A stretch of 64,000 bases of DNA from Ensifer canadensis (lineage in GTDB: Bacteria; Pseudomonadota; Alphaproteobacteria; Rhizobiales; Rhizobiaceae). Every line of letters starts with the position of its first letter. Within the stretch, counting starts at the first letter, position 1. The stretch lies in contig NZ_CP083370.1 of NCBI RefSeq assembly GCF_017488845.2, forward strand, positions 3,817,001-3,881,000, given 5' to 3'. The position numbers and the translations under genes are program-made. The notes below the pieces were generated by a model. That model worked only from the letters and a program-made list of their open reading frames with translations, was not told where the DNA came from and made no database searches. Positions 18,377 to 26,081 of the stretch are shown here, in pieces.

Positions 18377-18404
18377 CTAATATACAAACACAAATGTATG
18401 TTAA
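18377..18404 (-). promoter_or_regulatory. RND operon promoter overlapped by AcrR-like operator
   Basis: Read leftward: TTAACA (18404-18399), a 16-base spacer, TATTAG (18382-18377). The 24-base operator-like inverted repeat at 18379-18402 begins ACATACATTTGTG and continues TTTGTAT. Thirteen contiguous bases (ACATACATTTGTG) match the E. coli AcrR operator as I recall it. Repressor bound here would cover both promoter elements. Transcription would start near 18370, about 95-110 bases before the adaptor start. Confidence 0.7.
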
Positions 18405-18449
18405 TTTGCGCCGCAGTGCAACACCGTGATGCAGCGCGTTGAATCGATC

Positions 18450-18492
18450 AAAAAAATCAGCCGCCGCAGTGCTTTCGGCACCACGGCGGCTT
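18450..18492 (-). terminator. Rho-independent terminator of the leftward ABC/murQ operon
   Basis: Read leftward, a GC-rich stem (AAGCCGCCG ... CGGCGGCT, with inner GTGC/GCAC pairs) is followed by a seven-U run (complement of 18450-18456). It lies 45 bases after the ATPase gene stop and separates this operon from the RND operon. Confidence 0.8.
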
Positions 18493-18536
18493 GATATCAC
18501 TAAGGTGTGATCCGGGTTTGTCGCCGGATTATCGTC

Positions 18537-19538
18537 TCAGGCGAGGACGCGGTCGTCGGCACCGAAGCGGTGCATGCTGCCGACCATCGGCGTCGCAAAG
18601 ACAATGTCATCAGGCGCGTAGCGGTGTTCGCCAAACAGCCGAACGGTGATCAGACCGACCTGGTCGGACTCGATATAGACAATCGTGTCGGCGCCCAGAT
18701 GCTCGACGTGGATGACCTTGCCCTTCCAGTCGCCACTCTCGCGCGACAGACCGATATGTTCCGGCCGGATGCCGATCGTCTTGGCGCCGGGATCGCCGAG
18801 GCGGGCGCCGTCGACGAAGTTCATCTGCGGCGAGCCGATGAAGCCACCGACGAAGACATTGGCCGGCCGGTTGTAGAGATCCATCGGCGAGCCGATCTGC
18901 TCGATCTGGCCGGCGTTCAGCACCACGATCTTGTCGGCCAGCGTCATCGCTTCGACCTGATCATGGGTCACGTAGATCATCGTGGCCTTCAGGCTGCGAT
19001 GCAGCCGGGCGATCTCGAGCCGGGTGTTGACGCGCAAGGCCGCATCGAGGTTCGACAAGGGCTCGTCGAACAGGAACAGCTTCGGTTCGCGCACGATGGC
19101 GCGGCCGATGGCGACACGCTGGCGCTGGCCGCCGGAAAGTTCCGCCGGGCGCCGGGCGAGATAGGGGTCGAGCGACAGCATGCTGGCGGCCTTGCCGACC
19201 TTGTCCTCGATTTCAGCTTTCGGCTTGCCGGCCTGCTTCAGGCCCAGGCCCATATTGTCCTTCACCGTCAGGTGCGGATAGAGCGCATAGGACTGGAATA
19301 CCATGGCGATGCCGCGCTTGGCGGGGGCCACGTGTCCGACTTCGACGCCGTCGATCTGGACGCTGCCGGAGGTCGCGTCCTCAAGGCCGGCAATGGTGCG
19401 CAGCAATGTCGACTTGCCGCAGCCGGAAGGACCCACGAAGATGACGAACTCGCCGTCCTTCACTTCCAGGTCGATGCCCTTGAGAACCTCATGGTTTCCG
19501 TAGGCCTTGCGGATGGATTTGAGTTGAAGTGATCCCAC
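18537..19538 (-). CDS. ABC transporter ATP-binding protein (MalK/UgpC type)
   Basis: Energy-coupling subunit of a carbohydrate ABC importer, 333 residues. Walker [10 protein letters not shown] at 36-44, signature LSGGQRQ at 134-140, Walker B LFLFDEP at 154-160, and the H-loop in MIYVTHDQ. The C-terminal region from about 235 is a MalK-like TOBE/regulatory domain, typical of CUT1 sugar importers. GTG start at 19538, after AGAGGGG. It is the last gene of the murQ-led operon, 13 bases after the oxidoreductase, and should energise the two permeases encoded upstream. Confidence 0.94.
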   Translation of the reverse strand: MGSLQLKSIRKAYGNHEVLKGIDLEVKDGEFVIFVGPSGCGKSTLLRTIAGLEDATSGSVQIDGVEVGHVAPAKRGIAMVFQSYALYPHLTVKDNMGLGLKQAGKPKAEIEDKVGKAASMLSLDPYLARRPAELSGGQRQRVAIGRAIVREPKLFLFDEPLSNLDAALRVNTRLEIARLHRSLKATMIYVTHDQVEAMTLADKIVVLNAGQIEQIGSPMDLYNRPANVFVGGFIGSPQMNFVDGARLGDPGAKTIGIRPEHIGLSRESGDWKGKVIHVEHLGADTIVYIESDQVGLITVRLFGEHRYAPDDIVFATPMVGSMHRFGADDRVLA

Positions 19539-19551
19539 CTAATTGCCCCTC

Positions 19552-20616
19552 TTAAAGTTTGACCGGCTGACCGGTGCGGACGCTTTCATCAGCCGCAAGG
19601 CAGATGCGCAGCGACTGGACGGCGTCGTTCATGTGGCGGTCGAGATTGATATCTTCGCGAATGGCCTTCAGCACATAGGCCTGCTCACGATCGCAGAGTT
19701 CCTGATGGCCGGGCTCTCCGTCCATTGTCAGGTCCTCGTCCGGCTTGAGAAAGCGACCGTTGGGACCAGTTTCCGCATTGTGCACGCGAATGACCGAGGT
19801 CTTGGTGTGTGTGTCGATATCGTCCGACTTGGCATTCGGATCCATGACGATCGACACGGAGCCCTTTGGCGACATGACGTCCTTCACGAAGAAGGCGGTC
19901 TCCGAAATCATCGGACCCCAGCCGGCCTCGTACCAGCCGGCCGACCCGTCTTCGAAGATCACCTGCAGGTGGCCGTAATTGTACATGTCCGAAGCGATTT
20001 CGTCGGAAAGACGCAGGCCCATGCCGCGCACCTCCACCGGCTTGGCGTCGGTGATCTGGCACATGACGTCGACATAATGCACGCCGCAGTCGACGATCGG
20101 CGGGGTCGTCTGCATCAGCGACTTGTGGGTCTCCCAGGTCGGACCGCTCGACTGCTGGTTCAAGTTCATGCGGAAGACGTAAGGACCGCCGAGTTTGCGG
20201 GCTTCGGCGATCAGCCGGATCCACGAGGGGTGGTGGCGCAGGATGTAGCCGATGATCAGCTTGCGGCCATGCTTCCTGGCGGCAGCAACGACCCGTTCGG
20301 CGTCTGCGACCGTCGTTGCCAGCGGCTTCTCCACGAACACGTCGCAGCCGGCTTCGAAGGCGGCAACCGCATAGTCGGCATGGCTGTCGGAATAGGTACA
20401 GACCGAGCAGAGTTCGGGTTTCAGTTCCTCAAGCGCCGTCTTGAAGTCAGGATGGATCTCGTAGCCGCGCAGTTCCTCCGGAAGCTCCACCTTGGAGCGG
20501 TTGACCAGCCCGACGATCTCGAAGCCGGGATTGTTGTGATAGGCCAGCGAATGGCTGCGGCCCATATTGCCGAGACCCGCGACGAGGACCCGGACCGGTT
20601 TGCTGTTTGAACTCAC
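19552..20616 (-). CDS. Gfo/Idh/MocA-family NAD(P)-dependent oxidoreductase
   Basis: Sugar or inositol dehydrogenase-like enzyme of 354 residues. The Rossmann fingerprint VLVAGLGNMGRSHSLAYHN is near the N-terminus and the catalytic-lysine motif VFVEKPLATT near 100. The C-terminal domain has the beta-sheet of this family. The start is a GTG at 20616 with GCAGGAG nine bases ahead; its GTGA overlaps the TGA of the permease gene, implying translational coupling. It sits between permease and ATPase genes of the importer operon, so its substrate is probably the imported amino sugar or a product of it. The reaction is not known. Confidence 0.9.
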   Translation of the reverse strand: MSSNSKPVRVLVAGLGNMGRSHSLAYHNNPGFEIVGLVNRSKVELPEELRGYEIHPDFKTALEELKPELCSVCTYSDSHADYAVAAFEAGCDVFVEKPLATTVADAERVVAAARKHGRKLIIGYILRHHPSWIRLIAEARKLGGPYVFRMNLNQQSSGPTWETHKSLMQTTPPIVDCGVHYVDVMCQITDAKPVEVRGMGLRLSDEIASDMYNYGHLQVIFEDGSAGWYEAGWGPMISETAFFVKDVMSPKGSVSIVMDPNAKSDDIDTHTKTSVIRVHNAETGPNGRFLKPDEDLTMDGEPGHQELCDREQAYVLKAIREDINLDRHMNDAVQSLRICLAADESVRTGQPVKL

Positions 20617-21452
20617 TTGACTGCTCCTGCGGTGATGCCGCGGATCAGCTGCCGCGAGAAAATGACATAGAGGACGAGAACCGGAAGGATGGCGAGCGAC
20701 AGGGCCGCAAGCACGGCGTTCCAGTTGGTGACGAACTGGCCGATGAAGATCTGCGAGCCGAGCGTGACCGTCTTGGTTGCTTCTGCCGGCGCCAGGATCA
20801 ATGGGAACCACAGATCGTTCCAGATCGGGATCATCGTGAACACGGCAACCGTTGCCATCGCCGGCCGGATCAGCGGCAGCACGAGGCGGAAGAAGATCGA
20901 GTATTCCGACAGCCCGTCGATGCGGCCGGCATTCTTCAGGTCATCCGAAACCGTGCGCATGAACTCCGACAGGATGAACACCGCGAGCGGTAGCCCCTGT
21001 GCGGTATAGACGAGGATCAGCGCCGTCAGCGTGTTGACGAGGTTGGCAGCGACCATGCCCTGAAGGATGGCGACGGTGCCGAGCCGGATCGGGATCATGA
21101 TGCCGATCGCGAGATAGAGCCCCATCAGCGTATTGCCGCGGAAGCGGTATTCCGACAGCGCGAACGCGGCCATGGCGCCGAACAACAGCACCAGCGCGAT
21201 CGCGACGACCGTGACGATGAAGCTGTTCTGGAAGTAGGTCGCGAAATCGCCCTGGCCGAGCACCGTCTGGTAGCCGATCAGGCTGAAGGTCTCGGGCGTC
21301 GGGACCGTCAACGGCGCCCGGAAGATCGCGTTGCGATCCTTGAACGAGTTGATGATCGTCAGGAACACCGGAAACAGCGAGATGAGCGTATAGGCGATCA
21401 GCGCGATGTGGACGAAGCCGGTGCGGAAAATGGAGTGGCGTGCTTGCGACAT
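20613..21452 (-). CDS. Carbohydrate ABC transporter permease (MalG type)
   Basis: Inner-membrane permease of 279 residues with six helices. It carries the EAA loop that contacts the ATPase (NAGRIDGLSEYSIFFRLVLP). The N-terminal helix begins FVHIALIAYTLISLFPVFLT, and it ends at IRGITAGAVK, the usual MalG end. AAGGGAGG precedes ATG 21452. It lies 11 bases after the other permease and overlaps the oxidoreductase gene by four bases. Confidence 0.95.
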   Translation of the reverse strand: MSQARHSIFRTGFVHIALIAYTLISLFPVFLTIINSFKDRNAIFRAPLTVPTPETFSLIGYQTVLGQGDFATYFQNSFIVTVVAIALVLLFGAMAAFALSEYRFRGNTLMGLYLAIGIMIPIRLGTVAILQGMVAANLVNTLTALILVYTAQGLPLAVFILSEFMRTVSDDLKNAGRIDGLSEYSIFFRLVLPLIRPAMATVAVFTMIPIWNDLWFPLILAPAEATKTVTLGSQIFIGQFVTNWNAVLAALSLAILPVLVLYVIFSRQLIRGITAGAVK

Positions 21453-21463
21453 CTCGGCCTCCC

Positions 21464-22414
21464 TTAGAACTGATAGCGGCGCATGCGGCGCTGGATGACG
21501 AAGAGGTAGAGCGAGACGCCGGCGAGGATGATCAGGAACATCACCGTTGCGATCGTCGCGCCCATCGAGCGGTCGCCCAGCTGCAGCTGGAAGCCGAAGA
21601 AGGTGCGGTAGAGCAGCGTGCCGAGAATGTCGGTCGAGCCATCAGGACCGGCAAGCGCGCCCTGCACGGTGTAGACCAGGTCGAAGGCGTTGAAGTTGCC
21701 GACGAAGGTCAGGATCGAGATGATGCCGATCGCGGGCAGGATCAGCGGCAGCTTGATCTTCCAGAACTGGCTCCAGCCGGTGACGCCGTCGCATTCGGCG
21801 GCTTCGATCACTTCATCGGGAATGTTGAGCAGGGCGGCGTAGATCAGCATCATCGGGATGCCGACATATTGCCAGACCGAGATCAACGACACGGCGATCA
21901 GGGCCGAGCCTGGCCTGCCGAGCCAGGGCGCAAACATCGACTTGAGGCCGACGAGATCGAGCATCCAGGGCGCGACACCCCAGATCGGCGACAGGATCAG
22001 CTTCCAGATGAAGCCGACGATAACGAAGGAAAGCAGCGTCGGCAGGAAGATCGCCGTGCGGTAGAACGTGACGAAACGCAGCTTCGGAATGGACAGCATG
22101 GCCGCCAGCGCAACGCCGATCGGATTCTGCACGCACATGTGAATGATGAAGAAGATGACGTTGTTCTTCAGCGCGTTCCAGAAGTCGTGCGCCCAGCGCT
22201 CCTCGCCGAACAGGACCTGGAAGTTTGCGAGACCAACGAAGGTCGGCTGGCCGTCGACCGTGTTGTATAGCGAGAGACGCAGCGTCTCGATCAACGGCAG
22301 GATCATCACCGCCGTGTAGACCAGAAGGGCCGGCAGCAGAAAGATGAGGATGTGCCAGCGTTTCGGCCGTCTCACGGTCGGCTGTCCCTCTTGCAGTGAA
22401 GTGACGTTGCTCAT
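21464..22414 (-). CDS. Carbohydrate ABC transporter permease (MalF type)
   Basis: Partner permease of 316 residues, with about six or seven helices and the EAA motif EAAECDGVTGWSQFWKIKLP. The start is taken at 22414 (MSNVTSLQEGQPTVRRPKRW), because the upstream extension is unlike the family. A 372-base gap with hairpins and a dispersed repeat separates it from the binding-protein gene upstream in the same operon, probably lowering permease expression relative to the binding protein. Confidence 0.94.
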   Translation of the reverse strand: MSNVTSLQEGQPTVRRPKRWHILIFLLPALLVYTAVMILPLIETLRLSLYNTVDGQPTFVGLANFQVLFGEERWAHDFWNALKNNVIFFIIHMCVQNPIGVALAAMLSIPKLRFVTFYRTAIFLPTLLSFVIVGFIWKLILSPIWGVAPWMLDLVGLKSMFAPWLGRPGSALIAVSLISVWQYVGIPMMLIYAALLNIPDEVIEAAECDGVTGWSQFWKIKLPLILPAIGIISILTFVGNFNAFDLVYTVQGALAGPDGSTDILGTLLYRTFFGFQLQLGDRSMGATIATVMFLIILAGVSLYLFVIQRRMRRYQF

Positions 22415-22564
22415 TGATCGTACCCGCTTGTTCGACCGGTTCCCCAGGGCGTCATGATGCACGTCGACGCCACACGGCCGGTCTTGCCGCATAACGCCTG
22501 CCCCGATCCGGGCTCATGACGAAGGTTAAGGCTATCGCGTTCTTTTGCAAACGACTGCGTCGGG

Positions 22565-22587
22565 GACCTCCCCATCAAGGGGAGGTC
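22565..22587 (-). terminator. Intergenic hairpin
   Basis: Nine-base perfect stem (22565-22573 with 22579-22587), loop ATCAA, no U-tract. One of two GC-rich hairpins flanking a family A repeat inside the importer operon. Confidence 0.45.
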
Positions 22588-22644
22588 GAGGACGCTGCGG
22601 CTGGGGGAGTGCCTCCTTGGGCAATGTCCTCCCGCCCGGCCCTT

Positions 22645-22748
22645 GCTGCATGTTTCCTCAATCCTATCCGATTTGAGGACAAAAACATTCAGCAATTCAA
22701 AGTGCTACAGCGACCTTTGTGCGTCCGACAAGACGCGCGGCGCTGTAG
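22645..22748. repeat. Intergenic repeat family A, copy 1
   Basis: About 104 bases with two modules: a weak inverted repeat (TTTCCTCAATC ... GATTTGAGGA) and a two-tier palindrome in which CTACAGCG pairs with CGCTGTAG and GCGTC pairs with GACGC. The copy at 33264-33365 shares the order and most bases, including ACAGCGACCTTTGTGCGTC. Confidence 0.75.
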
Positions 22749-22754
22749 GGCCGA

Positions 22755-22774
22755 CCCTCCCCCGAAGGGGAGGG
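22755..22774 (-). terminator. Hairpin directly after the binding-protein gene
   Basis: Eight-base stem (CCCTCCCC / GGGGAGGG) with loop CGAA, 12 bases beyond the binding-protein stop on the leftward strand. The position suits a 3' stabiliser or partial terminator that raises binding-protein levels over the permeases. Confidence 0.55.
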
Positions 22775-22786
22775 AACCAGTTGCGC

Positions 22787-24046
22787 TTACTTCGCCGGCT
22801 TGTACCAGCCGTCGAGACCCTTCTGCAGCTTTTCGGCCGCAACCTCAGGCGTATCCGTGCCGTTGATGACGTTGGCCGATTCAACCCAGGTTTCGTTCTC
22901 GAGGCTCGGCGTACCGCGCGCCAGGATCTGGTAGGTCGAGCGGATCGTCGGCTTGCACTTTTCGCGCCAGGAAACGAATTCCTGAGCGAGCGGATCGGTC
23001 ATCTTCACCGGGGTCGAATTGAGGCTGAAGAAGCCCGGCAGCGAATTGGCGTAAATCTCGGCGAATTCCGGCGAAGCGACCCAGGTAAGGAAGGTCTTGG
23101 CTTGCTCGGCGTGCGCACTCTTGGCGTTCAGACCGACGCCGATGTCGTTGTGGTCGGAGATGTAGCAAGCGTCGCCGGCGTTCTTAACCGGAGGCGGGAA
23201 GGCGCCCATCTTGAACTGGGCCTGGGTGTTGAACAGGCCGATTTCCCACGAGCCGGCCGGATAGATCGCGGCGCGGCCGAGCGTGAACAGGTTCTGGCTG
23301 TCCGGATAGGTCTGGGCCTCGAAGCCGTCGCCGAGATAGTCCTTCCACTTGGCGAGAACGCGATAGGGCTCGACCCACGGTTCATCGGTCAGCTTCTGCT
23401 CGCCCTTGATCAGCGCAGCGCGGCCTTCTTCACCCTTCCAGTAGGTCGGGCCGATGTTCTGGTAGCCCATGGTCGCGGCTTCCCAGAGATCCTTGGTGCC
23501 CATCGCCATCGGGATGTAGTTGCCGTCGGCCTTGATCTTGTCGAGAGCTGCGAAGAATTCGGCTTCCGTCGTCGGGATCTGGATGCCGAGCTGGTCGAAG
23601 GCGTCCTTGTTGTAGATGAAGCCGTGGATGACCGAAGCCATCGGCACGCAGAAGGTGGCCGAGCCATCGTCTGTCGTCCAGGCGGACTTGGCGACCGGGG
23701 AGAAATTTTCCATACCCGGCAGCGCCGTCAGGTCGGCAAGGTGCTTCTTGTTGTAGAGTTCGAGCGAGACATCGAACGGACGGCAGGTGATGAGGTCGCC
23801 CGCGGAGCCGGCGTCGAGTTTGGCGTTCAGCGCCGCGTTGTACTCGGTCGGCGCCATCGGGGCGAACTTGACCTTGATGCCGGGGTTCTTGGCTTCGAAA
23901 GCCGGGATCAGCTTTTCCTGCCAGATCGCCAGGTCGTCGTTGCGCCAGCTTTCGATCGTCAGCGTGACGTCCTCCGCGTGGGCCAGGCCGGCCGAGCCGA
24001 GAATGCTCGACGCAAGCAGCAGGCCCTTGAGTGTCGTACGGGTCAT
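22787..24046 (-). CDS. Extracellular sugar-binding protein of ABC importer
   Basis: Periplasmic solute-binding protein (family 1, CUT1 type), 419 residues. A signal peptide spans 1-25 (MTRTTLKGLLLASSILGSAG, cleaved after AHA). The mature protein starts EDVTLTIESWRNDDLAIWQEK and has the closed two-lobe features of carbohydrate binders, such as the aromatic-rich KDLWEAATMGYQNIGPTYWK and the C-terminal TYQILARGTPSLENE. It should deliver substrate to the two permeases downstream. With murQ upstream and nagA divergent, an amino sugar is the best guess. AGAGGGAG precedes the ATG. Confidence 0.94.
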   Translation of the reverse strand: MTRTTLKGLLLASSILGSAGLAHAEDVTLTIESWRNDDLAIWQEKLIPAFEAKNPGIKVKFAPMAPTEYNAALNAKLDAGSAGDLITCRPFDVSLELYNKKHLADLTALPGMENFSPVAKSAWTTDDGSATFCVPMASVIHGFIYNKDAFDQLGIQIPTTEAEFFAALDKIKADGNYIPMAMGTKDLWEAATMGYQNIGPTYWKGEEGRAALIKGEQKLTDEPWVEPYRVLAKWKDYLGDGFEAQTYPDSQNLFTLGRAAIYPAGSWEIGLFNTQAQFKMGAFPPPVKNAGDACYISDHNDIGVGLNAKSAHAEQAKTFLTWVASPEFAEIYANSLPGFFSLNSTPVKMTDPLAQEFVSWREKCKPTIRSTYQILARGTPSLENETWVESANVINGTDTPEVAAEKLQKGLDGWYKPAK

Positions 24047-24102
24047 TTAGCTTCTCCCTCTTATATGCGCCGTTTTGGCGCGGTTTGAATCCCAGGTTTA
24101 TC

Positions 24103-24999
24103 TCAGGCCGAAACGATATCGATCGCCCGGCGCAGGTTCTGCTTGGTCTGGTTGAGCGCCGCTTCGGCTGCCGCCACGTCCTTCGCGCCCGATGCCAGCA
24201 GGATGGCGATCTTGACCGAGCCGGATGCGGCATTGATCAGCCGGCCGGCCTCGGATGCGCCAACACCGGTAATGTCGGTGACGATGCGAACGGCGCGGCC
24301 GTGCAGCTTGATGTTGTCGGCGCGCAGATTGACCATGTGGCCGTCGAGCACGTGGCCGAGATGGATGCCGACCAGCGTCGAGAACATGTTGAAGGCGATC
24401 TTCTGTGCCGTGCCGGCACCCATGCGCGTCGAGCCGGAAACGACTTCCGGCGGCGTCTGCAGCAGAATGGCGACATCCGCGTCGTTGAAAAGAGCTGCGC
24501 CCGGATTGTTGGCAACGGCGATGACTTTTGCGCCGAGCTTGCGCGCTTCGTCGGCTGCGGCCAGCGCATAGGGTGTCGAGCCGCTGGCCGACACTGAAAC
24601 CAGACAGTCGCCCGCGGTGATGCCGGCCTTGCGGACGTCTTCGCGCGCCAGATCCATGTCGTCTTCGTAGCCGCCGGCGAGGTCATTGAGACTGGCGGCG
24701 CCGCCTGCAAGCAGAATGACGATCTGGTCCTGGGGGATGCCGTAGGTGCCGGGAAGTTCCAGCGCATCGGCCATGGCCATCAGGCCTGAGCTGCCGGCGC
24801 CGGCATAGGCGAGACGCTTGCCGGAGGCGAGCGTTTCTGCAGCCAGGGACGCAGCAGCGGAAATCTGCTCAATCGCGGCGTCCACGACCTTTGCTGCCGC
24901 CTGTTGTCCGGATGCGAGCAGCCGAAGCGCCAGCGCCGGATGCATGACATCCAGGCCTTTGGCGTTGTCGTGACGCTCTTCGGTCTTCACTGAAGGCAT
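24103..24999 (-). CDS. murQ: N-acetylmuramic acid 6-phosphate etherase
   Basis: Cleaves the D-lactyl ether of MurNAc-6-phosphate to give GlcNAc-6-phosphate plus lactate. 298 residues, one SIS domain plus helical tail, the normal MurQ size. It has the phosphosugar-binding YAGAGSSGLMAMADALELPG and SASGSTPYALAA motifs. Both glutamates known to be catalytic in E. coli MurQ have counterparts, in LELPGTYG and GGYEDDMDLA. The GSTRMGAGTAQKIAFNM signature is diagnostic. The start at 24999 follows GAGGAG. First gene of the leftward importer operon, divergent from the kinase gene. Confidence 0.88.
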   Translation of the reverse strand: MPSVKTEERHDNAKGLDVMHPALALRLLASGQQAAAKVVDAAIEQISAAASLAAETLASGKRLAYAGAGSSGLMAMADALELPGTYGIPQDQIVILLAGGAASLNDLAGGYEDDMDLAREDVRKAGITAGDCLVSVSASGSTPYALAAADEARKLGAKVIAVANNPGAALFNDADVAILLQTPPEVVSGSTRMGAGTAQKIAFNMFSTLVGIHLGHVLDGHMVNLRADNIKLHGRAVRIVTDITGVGASEAGRLINAASGSVKIAILLASGAKDVAAAEAALNQTKQNLRRAIDIVSA

Positions 25000-25025
25000 A
25001 GGTTGTGTCTCCTCTGGGTGAATTA

Positions 25026-25044
25026 ATGCCAAAAAAATACCAAT
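25026..25044. promoter_or_regulatory. Operator-like A-tract repeat, murQ side
   Basis: ATGCCAAAAAAATACCAAT, 27 bases before the murQ start codon. It differs at one position from the reverse complement of the site at 25157-25175. Inside each site the hexamer (A/G)CCAA recurs about eleven bases apart, one helical turn. Confidence 0.65.
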
Positions 25045-25060
25045 TGTCTAGGAGAAATTA

Positions 25061-25085
25061 CATTTTGGCGTCAAAAAAAACCAAT
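25061..25085. promoter_or_regulatory. Possible third, weaker A-tract operator
   Basis: GGCGTC, an eight-A run and CCAATC, in the same orientation as the murQ-side site but with a degenerate left half. It may be an auxiliary site or simple AT-rich promoter DNA. Confidence 0.35.
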
Positions 25086-25156
25086 CTCTGAAATTATCCG
25101 TTGTTATTCAATGCATTATTTCAAAATTGGATATCGAGACCAATTCGGACTTGGTT

Positions 25157-25175
25157 ATTGGTATTTTTTTGGTAT
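25157..25175. promoter_or_regulatory. Operator-like A-tract repeat, kinase side
   Basis: ATTGGTATTTTTTTGGTAT, the reverse complement of the murQ-side site apart from one base. It ends 21 bases before the kinase ATG, just upstream of the GGAGGT ribosome binding site, so a bound protein would block transcription of the rightward operon. The GntR-family gene in that operon is the natural candidate binder. Confidence 0.65.
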
Positions 25176-25196
25176 CCTCTATGGGCGGAGGTGCTC

Positions 25197-26081
25197 ATGC
25201 CAAACTACCTAATAGGAATCGATGGCGGCGGAACAAGCTGCCGGGCGGCTGTGGCTGCGGGGGATGGACGTATTCTCGGCCGCGGCAAGGCTGGTGCAGC
25301 CAACATTCTGACGGATCCTGAAACGGCGCTCGCCCATATTGGCGACGCTGCGCGGGCGGCATTTGAAGAAGCCGGTCTTGATCCCTCTGGTATCGCCGAG
25401 GCGCGCGCAATTGTCGGCGTCGCCGGGCACAATGTCGGCGATGCCGTGCATTATGTGAAGCGACGCCTGCCGTTTGCCGCAGCCGATATCGAATCGGATG
25501 GTCTGATTGCCCTGCAGGGCGCGCTCGGCGACGAGGACGGCGCCGTCGCCATTCTCGGCACCGGCAGCATCTATATCCTGCGGCAGGCCGACATCGTCAG
25601 CTATGTCGGCGGCTGGGGCTTCACGATCGGCGATCATGGCAGTGGCGCACGCATCGGCCATGCGCTTTTGCAGGAAAGCCTGCTTGCCTTCGATGGCATC
25701 CATGAGGCGTCGCCGATAACCGATTCCGTCATGGCCGAGTTCAGGAACGATCCGAGTGCTGTCGTCGATTTCGCGCGCCTGGCAAAGCCGGGTGAGTTCG
25801 GCCGCTATGCCCCGCGTGTCTTCGAAGCGGCGCAGGCGGGCGATCCCGTCGCCGTGCGTCTGCTCAAGACTGCGGCGATCACGGTCGACGAGGCGCTAGA
25901 CGTCGTGGTCGCCCGGGGCGGGCGCAAGCTCTGCCTGCTCGGTGGCCTCGCGCCGCTCTATCGTCCCTGGCTTGCCGAGCGCCACCAGCCGTTTTTTGTC
26001 GAAGCCGAGGCCGACGCGCTCACCGGCGCCGTCGCACTCGCCGCACAGCGCTTCGGCTCCCGCTCGGAGGTCGGCGCATGA
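25197..26081 (+). CDS. BadF/BadG-family amino-sugar kinase (GlcNAc or MurNAc kinase-like)
   Basis: ATP-dependent kinase of 294 residues in the ASKHA fold. Phosphate-1 loop LIGIDGGGTSCRAAVAAGDG, phosphate-2 ILGTGS, and adenosine loop CLLGGLAPLY near the C-terminus. Eukaryotic NAGK and clostridial MurK, which phosphorylates both MurNAc and GlcNAc, belong to this family. Next to murQ and nagA, 6-phosphorylation of imported MurNAc or GlcNAc is the likely job. The start at 25197 follows GGAGGT closely, and upstream residues are rejected because they run through the operator. Its TGA overlaps the GntR ATG. Confidence 0.88.
   Translation: MPNYLIGIDGGGTSCRAAVAAGDGRILGRGKAGAANILTDPETALAHIGDAARAAFEEAGLDPSGIAEARAIVGVAGHNVGDAVHYVKRRLPFAAADIESDGLIALQGALGDEDGAVAILGTGSIYILRQADIVSYVGGWGFTIGDHGSGARIGHALLQESLLAFDGIHEASPITDSVMAEFRNDPSAVVDFARLAKPGEFGRYAPRVFEAAQAGDPVAVRLLKTAAITVDEALDVVVARGGRKLCLLGGLAPLYRPWLAERHQPFFVEAEADALTGAVALAAQRFGSRSEVGA

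Larger units (their letters stand above)
22415..22786. other. Intra-operon gap with two hairpins and a family A repeat
   Basis: Between the binding-protein stop and the permease start. Contents in leftward order: a hairpin at 22755-22774, repeat A at 22645-22748 and a hairpin at 22565-22587. No gene is recognised. Confidence 0.6.
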
